A DNA stretch of 64,000 bases. Source: Hyphomicrobiales bacterium. Its GTDB lineage: Bacteria > Pseudomonadota > Alphaproteobacteria > Rhizobiales > Rhizobiaceae. Positions within the stretch are counted from its first letter, which is position 1, and every line of letters begins with the position of its first letter. The notes beneath the pieces were generated by a model that ran no database searches, had not been told where the DNA came from, and saw only the letters and a program-made list of their open reading frames with translations. Below, one piece after another: positions 37,659 through 46,525 of the stretch. The position numbers and the translations under genes were made by a program. The DNA lies in the NCBI GenBank assembly GCA_900472925.1, contig UCJU01000015.1, forward strand, positions 7,853 through 71,852. Direction: 5' to 3'.

Positions 37659-38632
37659 TCCTTATAACGCGAAAGCGCCGATGCCATGATGTCAGGGTCG
37701 ACATTTCCGCCCGACGCTATGGCGATGATCGTGTCCGTTTCAAACTCTTCGCCATGAAACAGAGCAGCGGCCAGTGCGACCGCCCCACCGGGCTCGACAA
37801 CGATTTTCAGCCGCAGGAATGCCAACACCATGGCGCGCAGGGCTTCGTCCTCTGACACCGCGATGCCTTTGCCGCATCGGTTCATCATGATCGGAAAGGT
37901 GATGTTGCCCGGCTGCGGCGTGATGATCGCATCGCATATGGAGCCGGGGAGGGCGGCGTTGCGTTCGATTTTTCCCGATGCCAGCGAACGGGCGACATCA
38001 TCGAAGTTTTCCGGCTCGCAGGTTCTGACGGTGTAGCCAGGGGCCTTGGCCTGCAAGGCCAGCGCCACGCCGGAGGTGAGGCCGCCGCCGCCACAGGGAA
38101 CAAGGACGTCGGCCGCGGTGATGCCCAGTTGCTGTCCCTGCTCAGCGATTTCCAGGCCCACGGTTCCCTGACCGGCAATGACCAGAGGTTCATCGAAGGG
38201 CCGGATCAATGTCAGGCCGCGTTCCTGCGACAGCCGGGCGCCGATGGCATCACGATCCTCGGTGGCGCGGTCGAACAAAACCACCTCGGCTCCGTAGGCC
38301 TTGGTGTTTTCAATTTTGATCGCGGGGGCATCGTGCGGCATGATGATAACGGAGGGAACGCCGTGCAGCGCTGCGGCAAGCGCCACGCCCTGCGCGTGGT
38401 TGCCCGAGGAAAATGCGATGACGCCGCGCTGGCGAACATTCGGTTCAAGCGCCGATACGGCAGACCAGCCGCCACGAAACTTGAAGGAACCGGTCCGTTG
38501 CAGGCATTCCGCCTTCACGAAAATCTTGCGTCCGGCAATCTCGTCCAGAAAAGGGGATGACAGCAAAGGCGTGCGGACCGCCTCCGACCCAATACGCTGG
38601 CGTGCTGCCTCGATCATCGAAATATCTGTCAT
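37655..38632 (-). CDS. Threonine dehydratase-like PLP enzyme
   Basis: A 325-residue fold-type II PLP enzyme of the catabolic threonine/serine dehydratase group (TdcB, serine racemase, 3-hydroxyaspartate ammonia-lyase). The PLP lysine is in GSFKFRGGWSA (about residue 51), substrate-carboxylate loop SSGNHAQGVA, phosphate-binding CGGGGLTSG and a C-terminal ASGGNVD. It lacks the ACT regulatory domain of biosynthetic IlvA, so it is probably catabolic. The substrate cannot be chosen between threonine, serine and hydroxyaspartate. It stands upstream of the aldehyde dehydrogenase terminator and is read from its own promoter. Confidence 0.85.
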   Translation of the reverse strand: MTDISMIEAARQRIGSEAVRTPLLSSPFLDEIAGRKIFVKAECLQRTGSFKFRGGWSAVSALEPNVRQRGVIAFSSGNHAQGVALAAALHGVPSVIIMPHDAPAIKIENTKAYGAEVVLFDRATEDRDAIGARLSQERGLTLIRPFDEPLVIAGQGTVGLEIAEQGQQLGITAADVLVPCGGGGLTSGVALALQAKAPGYTVRTCEPENFDDVARSLASGKIERNAALPGSICDAIITPQPGNITFPIMMNRCGKGIAVSEDEALRAMVLAFLRLKIVVEPGGAVALAAALFHGEEFETDTIIAIASGGNVDPDIMASALSRYKD

Positions 38633-38696
38633 TCTGTCCCTGTTTTCCGACGCAGTTGAGCCTGCAGCATAGGCGGAAAGAACCCCGTAAAAAAAG

Positions 38697-38726
38697 CAAA
38701 AAAAATCCCCGGACAGTGCCGGGGAT
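38697..38726 (-). terminator. Rho-independent terminator of the aldehyde dehydrogenase gene
   Basis: On the minus strand ATCCCCGG, a six-base loop and CCGGGGAT are followed by a run of T. It starts 24 bases after the dehydrogenase stop. Confidence 0.9.
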
Positions 38727-38749
38727 CGGTTTCTTTACAGCGAAAGACT

Positions 38750-40183
38750 TTATGCCAACGTGTAGGCGGTTTTTACCGTGGTGAAGAATTCGCTCGCATA
38801 TTTGCCCTGTTCGCGCGGGCCGAAGGAAGATGCCTTGCGACCACCGAACGGGACGTGGAAATCGACGCCGGCCGTTGGCAGGTTGACCATGACCATACCG
38901 GCTTCGGCATTGCGCTTGAAGTGGGTCGCATGTTTCAGGCTGGTGGTGGCGATGCCGGAGGAGAGACCGAATGGCGTGTCGTTGGCGACCGCCAGCGCCT
39001 CGTCATAATCCTTGACGCGAATGACGGCTGCGACAGGTCCGAAGATTTCCTCCTGCGAAATGCGCATGCTGTTGGTAGCTTCGGTAAACAGCGTCGGCTG
39101 AAGGAAGAAGCCGGGTGTTTCGCGCTTGAGGAGTTCGCCACCGAACGCAACTTTTGCGCCTTCCTTTTTGCCGATCTCGATGTAGTCGGTGTCCTGCTTC
39201 AGCTGCTTTTCATCCACGACCGGGCCGACATGGGTTTCCTTGTCCATGGCGTGGCCGACATTGATCTTGGCCAGACGCTCGGTCATGGCTGCAACGAACT
39301 TGTCGTGGATCCCTTCGGTGACGATAATGCGCGACGAGGCCGTGCAGCGCTGTCCGGTGGAATAGAAGCCGGAATTTGCGGCTGCTTCCACAGCGACGTT
39401 CAGATCGGCATCGTCAAGCACCACGAACGGGTTCTTGCCGCCCATTTCCAGCTGGAATTTGCGGTTGAACGGCAGCGACGATGCGGCGACGCGCTGGCCG
39501 GTGCCGGTGGAGCCGGTAAAGGTGATACCGGAGAGGTGCGGGCTGTCGAGCATGGCCTGACCGACGACCGAGCCGCGACCCATGACGAGGTTCAGAACGC
39601 CCTTCGGCAGACCGGCGCGGTGCAGAATATCAACGATGGCCCATGAGCAGCCAGGAACGAGATCGGCTGGCTTGAAGACAATGGTGTTGCCGTAGCAAAG
39701 CGCCGGTGCAATCTTCCATGCCGGAATGGCAATCGGGAAATTCCATGGGGTGATGATGCCGATGACGCCCAGCGGCTCGCGGGTGACTTCGACGCCGATG
39801 TTGGGACGGGCCGAGGGAATGACTTCGCCAGCAAGGCGCAGCGCTTCGCCTGCGAAGAAATCGAAGATCTGCGCGGCGCGGATGGTTTCACCGATGCCTT
39901 CGGCCAGAACCTTGCCCTCTTCTCGGGCCAGAAGCGCGCCAAGCTCTTCCTTGCGAGCGAGAATTTCGTCCGCGGTCTTTTTCAGGATCGCGTGGCGTTC
40001 CAGAATACCGGAGCGCGACCAGGCCGGGAAGGCAGCCTTGGCTGCGGCAATGGCCTGTTTTGCTTCTTCGACACCGGCCTGAGCATAAAGGCCGACGACC
40101 TCGTTCGTATCGGACGGATTGATGTTTTCCGAGCTGTCGGCTCCGATCCACTCGCCGTTGATGAGGTTCTGATGGATGGTCAT
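38750..40183 (-). CDS. Aldehyde dehydrogenase, alpha-ketoglutaric semialdehyde dehydrogenase-like
   Basis: A 477-residue NAD(P)-dependent aldehyde dehydrogenase. It resembles the enzymes that oxidise 2,5-dioxopentanoate to 2-oxoglutarate in pentose, sugar-acid and hydroxyproline breakdown. Motifs are TPWNFPIAIPAWKIAPAL, the NAD-binding FTGSTGTGQRV, catalytic Glu in LEMGGKNPFVVLDDADL, and the nucleophile Cys in YSTGQRCTASSRII (about residue 286). GGGAG lies seven bases before ATG 40183. Related succinate-semialdehyde dehydrogenases cannot be excluded. The upstream region has a marked inverted repeat. Confidence 0.87.
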   Translation of the reverse strand: MTIHQNLINGEWIGADSSENINPSDTNEVVGLYAQAGVEEAKQAIAAAKAAFPAWSRSGILERHAILKKTADEILARKEELGALLAREEGKVLAEGIGETIRAAQIFDFFAGEALRLAGEVIPSARPNIGVEVTREPLGVIGIITPWNFPIAIPAWKIAPALCYGNTIVFKPADLVPGCSWAIVDILHRAGLPKGVLNLVMGRGSVVGQAMLDSPHLSGITFTGSTGTGQRVAASSLPFNRKFQLEMGGKNPFVVLDDADLNVAVEAAANSGFYSTGQRCTASSRIIVTEGIHDKFVAAMTERLAKINVGHAMDKETHVGPVVDEKQLKQDTDYIEIGKKEGAKVAFGGELLKRETPGFFLQPTLFTEATNSMRISQEEIFGPVAAVIRVKDYDEALAVANDTPFGLSSGIATTSLKHATHFKRNAEAGMVMVNLPTAGVDFHVPFGGRKASSFGPREQGKYASEFFTTVKTAYTLA

Positions 40184-40261
40184 TGAGATACTCCCTTTGG
40201 CGCTGAAGCGGCCTGTTTGCGCCACCTCGCTCGTTATGGAACGACCTTTCGGTCATCGATT

Positions 40262-40345
40262 TATGACGTTGCACTGAAACAGGGTGCCACGAAGTCGGCG
40301 GCGACTTTATGTCATACTATCTGTTGAAGAAAGTCGCCATATGAC
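40262..40345. promoter_or_regulatory. Inverted repeats and TATGAC motifs upstream of the aldehyde dehydrogenase gene
   Basis: GGCGACTTT (40300-40308) and AAAGTCGCC (40330-40338) are perfect nine-base arms 21 bases apart. TATGAC at 40262 and 40340 and its complement GTCATA at 40311 overlap or flank them. The site begins 79 bases upstream of the start codon, a plausible operator for a GntR- or LysR-type regulator. Confidence 0.45.
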
Positions 40346-40412
40346 AAGGATCGCAAATAATTCCATCTGAAGCGCCGATGGCCTCGCTTGCGATGAGGCG
40401 GTCATCTCGGCC

Positions 40413-41303
40413 CTAGCGTTCGCGGCTGTTCAGCTTCTCCAAATAGAGCAGAATGCCGCTGTGATCGATATCGGCGCCGCCGTCGTTGACGAAATCATCG
40501 AACGCCTGCGTGATCTTTTGCGTCAGCGGCAAATCCAGCGACAGGTCTTTCGCTGTCGCCAGTACGCCATTCAAATCCTTGAGCTGAAACTTGGATGGAC
40601 CGCCTGGCGTGAAATCGCGTTTCACCATGCGTTCGCCATGCAGTTCCAGTATCCGGCTTTCGGCAAAACCGCCCCTGATGGCATTGCGGAAACCCTCGCG
40701 GGATGCGCCACCGGCTTCTACCAGCATCATCGCCTCGGCAACCGCGCCGATCGTAATGGCGACGATCTGCTGATTGGCCAGCTTGCACAATTGCCCGGCG
40801 CCGGATGGACCGACATAGGTCAACCTGCCCATGGCGGCAAAGACATCGGAGAGGCTGGAGATCACGGCCTCATCGCCGCCTGCCATAATGGCAAGTGTGC
40901 CAGCCGCTGCGCCGACGACACCACCGGACACCGGTGCATCGATGTGATGAATGCCCAATGCCTTGAGCTTCTCTGCATGCTCGCGCGCAATAGGTGGCGC
41001 AATCGAACTGCTGTCGATGACGATTGCGTCCTTATCGAGCGTTTGTGCCACGCCAGCATCGAAAAGCACGTCGTGCACGGCCTTGCCATCGCTCAACATG
41101 GTGATGACGATATCGGCGCCTTTTGCGGCCTCTGGCGGTGAAGCGGCGAGTACGGCGCCGTCGGCTACCAGCGCCTGCGCCTTTTCGGCGCTACGGTTCC
41201 AGACCCGAACGCTAAATCCGGCTTTCAACAGGTTGCGCGCCATCGGCCCGCCCATCAATCCGGTGCCGATAAAGGCGATGACGCTGCGTTTTGAAGTGTC
41301 CAT
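40413..41303 (-). CDS. 3-hydroxyisobutyrate dehydrogenase-like reductase
   Basis: A 296-residue beta-hydroxyacid dehydrogenase (3-hydroxyisobutyrate dehydrogenase, tartronate semialdehyde reductase group). It has the N-terminal NAD(P) motif FIGTGLMGGPMARNLLKAGF, substrate signature DAPVSGGVVGAAAGTLAIM (about 120) and catalytic Lys in GPSGAGQLCKLANQ (about 172). The specific hydroxyacid is not evident. ATG 41303 has GGAGG eight bases upstream. It lies between acs and the semialdehyde dehydrogenase on the same strand but with gaps over 100 bases on both sides. Confidence 0.87.
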   Translation of the reverse strand: MDTSKRSVIAFIGTGLMGGPMARNLLKAGFSVRVWNRSAEKAQALVADGAVLAASPPEAAKGADIVITMLSDGKAVHDVLFDAGVAQTLDKDAIVIDSSSIAPPIAREHAEKLKALGIHHIDAPVSGGVVGAAAGTLAIMAGGDEAVISSLSDVFAAMGRLTYVGPSGAGQLCKLANQQIVAITIGAVAEAMMLVEAGGASREGFRNAIRGGFAESRILELHGERMVKRDFTPGGPSKFQLKDLNGVLATAKDLSLDLPLTQKITQAFDDFVNDGGADIDHSGILLYLEKLNSRER

Positions 41304-41383
41304 CTCGGTTTCCTCCCGTCCCTCCACTGTGCACATTAATGCACTGTCAGAAAGCGGGTTTGGGGCCAGAACCGTTCGCGACC

Positions 41384-41421
41384 ATAAAAATACCCGGCAG
41401 CTGCGAAACTACCGGGTCTTT
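41384..41421 (-). terminator. Rho-independent terminator of acs
   Basis: On the minus strand ACCCGGTAG pairs with CTGCCGGGT (one mismatch) around a short loop, followed by ATTTTTAT. It lies 23 bases beyond the acs stop. Confidence 0.85.
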
Positions 41422-41444
41422 TATCGCTCCTCGCCTGCCGCAGC

Positions 41445-43403
41445 TTAAGCTGCTGCGGCCTTGTTCTGCCTGTTTTCGATGAGATCATCGACCACGGCGG
41501 GATCGGCGAGTGTGGACGTATCGCCCAGCGCGCTAAAATCATCTTCGGCGATCTTGCGCAGGATGCGGCGCATGATCTTGCCGGACCGTGTCTTGGGCAG
41601 GCCGGGCGAGAACTGGATCTTGTCAGGCGTGGCGACAGGGCCGATTTCGTTGCGGACGTGCTTGACGAGTTCTGCGCGCAGGGCATCGTCACCCGTCTGT
41701 CCCGCCATCAGCGTGACATAGCAGTAGATGCCCTGTCCCTTGATGGAATGCGGGTAGCCGACGACCGCGGCTTCGGAGACGAGATTGTGCGAGACGAGTG
41801 CCGATTCCACCTCAGCCGTGCCCAAGCGGTGGCCGGATACGTTGAGAACGTCATCCACGCGACCGGTGATCCAATAATACCCATCCTCATCGCGACGGCA
41901 GCCATCGCCCGTGAAGTACTTGCCCTTGTAGGTGGAGAAGTAGGTCTCGATGAAGCGCTTGTGATCGCCGTAGACGGTACGCGATTGTCCTGGCCAGCTG
42001 TCTGTGATGCAAAGGTTGCCATCGGCCGCACCCTCCAGCACATTACCCTCTGCATCGACCAGTTCAGGCTGGACACCGAAGAAGGGTCGTGTGGCCGAGC
42101 CGGGCTTGAGATCGGTGGCACCCGGCAGTGGCGTGATCAGAATGCCGCCGGTTTCCGTCTGCCACCACGTATCGACAATCGGGCTCTTATCCTCGCCCAC
42201 CACATGGTAATACCATTCCCAGGCCTCCGGGTTGATCGGCTCACCCACGGTGCCGAGCAGGCGCAGGCTGGAGCGCGACGAACGTTTTACGAATTCGTCG
42301 CCAGCCCCCATCAGCGAGCGAAGGGCCGTCGGTGCGGTATAGAAGATATTGACCTGATGCTTGTCGATGACCTCCCAGAAGCGACCCTGATCTGGAAAGT
42401 TCGGGACGCCTTCGAACATGACGGTCGTGGCACAATTGGCCAGCGGTCCATAGACGATATAGGAGTGGCCCGTCACCCAGCCGACATCGGCGGTACACCA
42501 GTAGATGTCGCCATCATGATAATCGAAGACATATTCATGTGTCATCGACACATAGACCAGATAGCCGCCGGTCGTGTGCAGCACGCCCTTCGGTTTGCCG
42601 GTGGAGCCTGACGTATAGAGAATGAAAAGCGGGTCTTCGGCCTTCATCCTGGCCGGCTCGCAATGCGGTTTCACCGACGCGATTTCCTGATGATACCAGA
42701 GGTCACGGCCCGGCGCCCAGTTAGTCTTGCCACCGGTGCGGCGCACGACCAGCACCTTGTTGACGATAACATGCTGCTTGGCGGCAATATGGATCGCCTT
42801 GTCGGTGTTTTCCTTGAGCGGGATCGGCTTGCCACCGCGCACGCCCTCGTCACAGGTGATGACGAAGGTGGATTCGCAATCGACGATCCGGCCCGCCAGC
42901 GCATCCGGTGAAAAACCACCGAAGACCACCGAATGCACGGCGCCGATGCGGGCGCAGGCCAGCATCGCATAGGTCGCCTCGGGGATCATCGGCATGTAGA
43001 TGGTGACGCGATCGCCCTTCTTGACGCCGTGTTTCTTCATCACATTGGCCAGACGACACACCGCATCGTAGAGCTGGTTATAGGTGATCTTCTTGTCGAT
43101 ATAGGGATTGTCGCCTTCCCAGATGATTGCGGTGCGCTCACCGTGGGTTTTCAGGTGACGGTCGATGCAGTTGTACGAGACGTTCGTCAGCCCATCCTCG
43201 AACCACTTGATCGGCACCTTGCCCTTGAAAGAGGTGTTCTTGACCTTGGTATAGGGCTTGAACCAGTCGATCCGCTTGCCATGCTTGCCCCAGAATTTTT
43301 CAGGGTCCTCCACGCTTTCACCGTACCATTTCAGATAACGGTCATTGTCGATCAGCGTGTGCTTCTTTGCAGATTTCAGGACCGGGTAGACTTTGGCAGA
43401 CAT
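41445..43403 (-). CDS. acs: Acetyl-CoA synthetase
   Basis: A 652-residue AMP-forming ligase that turns acetate, ATP and CoA into acetyl-CoA. The adenylation motif [14 protein letters not shown] is near residue 264, the Acs-specific [16 protein letters not shown] near 415, and the catalytic, reversibly acetylated lysine in [14 protein letters not shown] near 609. Length equals that of the E. coli enzyme. ATG 43403 has GAGGAGG six bases upstream. It is divergent from trcR, and the shared intergenic region has two palindromes that could be operators. Confidence 0.97.
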   Translation of the reverse strand: MSAKVYPVLKSAKKHTLIDNDRYLKWYGESVEDPEKFWGKHGKRIDWFKPYTKVKNTSFKGKVPIKWFEDGLTNVSYNCIDRHLKTHGERTAIIWEGDNPYIDKKITYNQLYDAVCRLANVMKKHGVKKGDRVTIYMPMIPEATYAMLACARIGAVHSVVFGGFSPDALAGRIVDCESTFVITCDEGVRGGKPIPLKENTDKAIHIAAKQHVIVNKVLVVRRTGGKTNWAPGRDLWYHQEIASVKPHCEPARMKAEDPLFILYTSGSTGKPKGVLHTTGGYLVYVSMTHEYVFDYHDGDIYWCTADVGWVTGHSYIVYGPLANCATTVMFEGVPNFPDQGRFWEVIDKHQVNIFYTAPTALRSLMGAGDEFVKRSSRSSLRLLGTVGEPINPEAWEWYYHVVGEDKSPIVDTWWQTETGGILITPLPGATDLKPGSATRPFFGVQPELVDAEGNVLEGAADGNLCITDSWPGQSRTVYGDHKRFIETYFSTYKGKYFTGDGCRRDEDGYYWITGRVDDVLNVSGHRLGTAEVESALVSHNLVSEAAVVGYPHSIKGQGIYCYVTLMAGQTGDDALRAELVKHVRNEIGPVATPDKIQFSPGLPKTRSGKIMRRILRKIAEDDFSALGDTSTLADPAVVDDLIENRQNKAAAA

Positions 43404-43514
43404 GAATTCCTCCTCAGGCCGATTCGTCTTTGTGATGATTGGAAACTCCATTTTCCAGTCATGTGCAGAATTCATAGCAGTTCATGGACATCCGGCAATT
43501 AGACAAAGGTCATT

Positions 43515-43546
43515 TCTTGCGCAAAGAATTGCAATTCTGATGCAAT
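43515..43546. promoter_or_regulatory. Two adjacent palindromes in the acs-trcR intergenic region
   Basis: TTGCGCAA (43517-43524) is followed four bases later by ATTGCA-N7-TGCAAT (43528-43546). They are 114-143 bases upstream of acs and about 90-120 bases upstream of trcR. TTGC-centred palindromes recall sites of short-chain acyl-CoA regulators, but this link is a guess. Confidence 0.4.
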
Positions 43547-43634
43547 CCGGTTATAGAGCGGTCATATCCCGGAAATGAGTGGTTAACATCCACGTCCCGC
43601 GCCACCGGAGCGGACGGACAGAAGGACTGTATCT

Positions 43635-44336
43635 ATGGCTCAAACATTGCTCATGCCGAAAGCGACGGCCGTCTGGCTGGTGGATAATACCGCATTGTCG
43701 TTCGAGCAGATCGCGACATTTTGCAAACTGCATCCGCTGGAAGTCAAGGCTATCGCCGACGGTGAAGCCGCGCAGGGCATCAAGGGTCTTGACCCTATCT
43801 CGACCGGACAGCTGTCGCGTGACGAAATCGAGCGCGCGGTTGCCAATCCCAACCACAAGATCAAGCTCTCCGAGCCGAAGGTCCGCGTTCCCGAATCCAA
43901 GCGTCGTGGACCGCGCTATACGCCGGTCTCGAAGCGTCAGGATCGCCCGAACGCCATTTTGTGGCTGGTCCGCAACCATGCCGAACTGAAGGACGCGCAG
44001 ATTTCGCGTCTTGTCGGTACGACAAAGTCCACGATCGAACAGATCCGCGACCGCTCGCACTGGAATTCGGCCAACCTGACACCGATGGACCCGGTGACGC
44101 TTGGCCTGTGCAGCCAGATCGATCTTGATCTTGAAGTCGAACGCGCATCGCGTGGTCGTCCCCTTCCAACCCAGGAAGAGCTGGACGCGACGTTGCAGCC
44201 TGCTGCTGCAACCGAAGGTCTTGGTTACAAATACGAGCGCGAAGAAGAAAAAGAAATCGACGCGAATGCTGTTTTCGCCAAGCTCAGCTCTCTCAAGTCT
44301 ACCCGCAAGGATGACGAAGAAGACGATAACTTCTGA
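43635..44336 (+). CDS. trcR: Cell-cycle transcriptional regulator TrcR (DUF1013)
   Basis: A 233-residue protein of the DUF1013 family, found in alphaproteobacteria and linked in Caulobacter to cell-cycle transcription with RNA polymerase. Recognisable features are the start MAQTLLMPKATAVWLVDNTALS, FCKLHPLEVKAIADGE, the central RPNAILWLVRNHAELKDAQISRLVGTT helical region with an HTH appearance, and an acidic C-terminus. AAGGA precedes the ATG by nine bases. It is followed by a terminator shared with ndvA. Confidence 0.92.
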   Translation: MAQTLLMPKATAVWLVDNTALSFEQIATFCKLHPLEVKAIADGEAAQGIKGLDPISTGQLSRDEIERAVANPNHKIKLSEPKVRVPESKRRGPRYTPVSKRQDRPNAILWLVRNHAELKDAQISRLVGTTKSTIEQIRDRSHWNSANLTPMDPVTLGLCSQIDLDLEVERASRGRPLPTQEELDATLQPAAATEGLGYKYEREEEKEIDANAVFAKLSSLKSTRKDDEEDDNF

Positions 44337-44360
44337 TTTTAGTTATCAGTCCGAGATACG

Positions 44361-44390
44361 AAAAAGCCCCGGCATCGACCGGGGCTTTTT
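44361..44390. terminator. Bidirectional terminator between trcR and ndvA
   Basis: AAAAAGCCCCGG and CCGGGGCTTTTT form a stem with an A tract and a T tract, suited to both converging genes. Confidence 0.93.
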
Positions 44391-44417
44391 GTTGATCAGG
44401 TTATTTCTTAGAAACCT

Positions 44418-46202
44418 TTATGCGGTCAGCGCCGACTTGGCAGGCATCGACAGAACCGGCGCACCGGTCTTTTCATCGTCGTTCAGCAGGCCACTGGCTC
44501 GCAACAGTGCCGAGAAACGACCGCCGCGCATGCTCAGCTCATCGAATGTGCCTTTTTCGACGATGCGCCCATTGTCCATGAACAGGACGAGATCGGCGTC
44601 ACGCACGGTCGACAGGCGGTGGGCGATGATGAACGTCGTTCTGTTCTTGCGCAGCGCATCGACGGCGTCCTTCACCCGGGCCTCGGTTTCCACGTCGAGC
44701 GCACTGGTCGCTTCGTCGAGAACGAGGATCGGCGCATTTTTCAACACGGCGCGGGCAATGGCGATACGCTGACGCTCACCGCCGGACAGACGGTTGCCGC
44801 GTTCACCCACCTGCGTCATGTAGCCGGTATGTCTGCTGTCGATAAAGTCTGTCGCAGCGGCAGCAGCGGCGGCCTGGGCGATTTCGTCATCGGTGGCCGT
44901 CTCACGTCCAAGGCGGATATTGTCGCGGATGGAGCGGTTGAGAAGACCGGCATCCTGAAACACCGTGGCGATCGAGTGACGCAGCGACTGGCGTGTCACC
45001 GTGGAAATGTCGGTGCCGTCGACAAGAATCTGGCCGCTATTGGGATCGTAAACCCGCTGCAGCAGATTGATGAGTGTCGTCTTGCCAGCACCTGTCGGTC
45101 CGACGATTGCAATGGTTTCACCCGCATTGGCCGTGAACGAGACATCGTGAACGCCCTGTTTGGTGTTGGCAAAGCCGAAATCGACATTGCGGAATTCCAC
45201 CTTGCCCGAGACCTGGCCGAGTTCGATCGCACCGCTTGGCTCTTCCCGCTCCTGCACGGAATCTTCCAGCTTGAAGAAGTCTACGAGCTTGGCCCGTGCT
45301 TCGAAAATTTGCGTTGCGAAGGCGCGCATCTGGTCCAGGCGGCCAATCAGCAGGTTGGCAAAGCCGATGAAGGCAATGACGTCACCAACGCGAATCTGGC
45401 CGTTCTTGACGAGAATCGTGCCGATGATGAGGATGATCATCATCGAAAGCGTCGAGGCGGTACGGTTGAGCGCGCTGGCGAATGCCCACCAGTCGAGAAC
45501 CGGATACTGCGCGCTGAGCAGGCGTTCGGTGAAGGATTTCAGCGCCTTGGTTTCCGCTTCGATGCGGTTGTAGCTGTGCAGAACGGACACGTTGCTGATG
45601 GAATCGCTGACATGGGCGAAGACGGAATGGTAATGCTCTTCAACAGAGGCCTGACCTTCCTTGGTACGCTCCATGACCCACTTGCCGATAAACCAGTAGA
45701 CGACACCGAGACCCATTAGAACAAAACTGAGGCGAAGATCCATGGAAACAGCGGTCGGGATCAGGAGGACGAGCGCCACGAATGTCGCCAGATGCGTGCG
45801 CATGAATTCGAGCCAGAGGCCGAACAGCGTTTCGCTGGCACGCAACAGCGTGTGCAGAGCATTGGATGTGCCACGCTGATGGTGCCACGACAGCGGCATG
45901 GAGATGATGCGGCCGAAGGCTTCCGTCAGCAGCGACGCGCGCCGACCATGCGCGAGGCGATCGGCCTCACGCGCCACGGCAACATAGGCGACCGTGTTAA
46001 AGGCACCGAAAGCGGCCCACATGATGAGAATGCCGGTCGCGTCGGATCCTGACGAAATTGCATCGATGATGCGTCCGAACAGGATCGGCTCGGCAATGGT
46101 GATTGCAGCCAGAACGATGTTCGCGACGACGACGATGGTGACACGCCACTTGTTATCGGCGAGGTAGCGCAGAGCGCGAGTGTAAACCTGAAACAGTGTC
46201 AA
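44418..46202 (-). CDS. ndvA: Cyclic beta-1,2-glucan ABC exporter
   Basis: A 594-residue half-transporter (NdvA; ChvA in Agrobacterium) with a six-helix membrane domain (about 1-320) fused to an ATPase. It exports cyclic beta-1,2-glucan made by NdvB to the periplasm. The start MTLFQVYTRALRYLADNKWR and AEPILFGRIIDAISSG are characteristic. Walker A GPTGAGKTT is near residue 366, the signature LSGGERQRIAIARA near 470, and Walker B ILVLDEATSALD follows. TTG 46202 is supported by GGGAT eight bases upstream and by the family N-terminus. Its synthase gene is 10 kb away. Confidence 0.95.
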   Translation of the reverse strand: MTLFQVYTRALRYLADNKWRVTIVVVANIVLAAITIAEPILFGRIIDAISSGSDATGILIMWAAFGAFNTVAYVAVAREADRLAHGRRASLLTEAFGRIISMPLSWHHQRGTSNALHTLLRASETLFGLWLEFMRTHLATFVALVLLIPTAVSMDLRLSFVLMGLGVVYWFIGKWVMERTKEGQASVEEHYHSVFAHVSDSISNVSVLHSYNRIEAETKALKSFTERLLSAQYPVLDWWAFASALNRTASTLSMMIILIIGTILVKNGQIRVGDVIAFIGFANLLIGRLDQMRAFATQIFEARAKLVDFFKLEDSVQEREEPSGAIELGQVSGKVEFRNVDFGFANTKQGVHDVSFTANAGETIAIVGPTGAGKTTLINLLQRVYDPNSGQILVDGTDISTVTRQSLRHSIATVFQDAGLLNRSIRDNIRLGRETATDDEIAQAAAAAAATDFIDSRHTGYMTQVGERGNRLSGGERQRIAIARAVLKNAPILVLDEATSALDVETEARVKDAVDALRKNRTTFIIAHRLSTVRDADLVLFMDNGRIVEKGTFDELSMRGGRFSALLRASGLLNDDEKTGAPVLSMPAKSALTA

Positions 46203-46525
46203 TTGCCAAATCCCGTATTCATGTCAGTCTAGTAGCGCGGTTATAACGCTTGGTGCGTGGCCAGCCGATGAAACGGCGACATATGCCAGCTCGTCGGTCT
46301 GTTATCGCTTTTTTCACATGAATGTCCGCTTAACGGTTATCGCCTAAACCTTTGAGTGCTGAAAAATTTATTGCGATTGGCACAAAGTGTATATTTTAAC
46401 AGGCCGTTTGCGGTGTCTCACAACAAAACGCATTGCAAAATTTCGCGGTATAGTTTTAATAATTTGATTATATTATATGGTACAACTTTTTATTGGTGGA
46501 TATAGCGGGCCATAGGTTTCCCGAT
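46203..46525. other. 323-bp divergent region, ndvA / LuxR gene
   Basis: The right half (about 46360-46495) is markedly AT-rich compared with the rest of the window, as often seen before regulator genes. I saw no convincing lux-box, sigma-54 or CtrA match and no terminator. The promoters of ndvA and of the LuxR gene must lie here. Confidence 0.4.
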
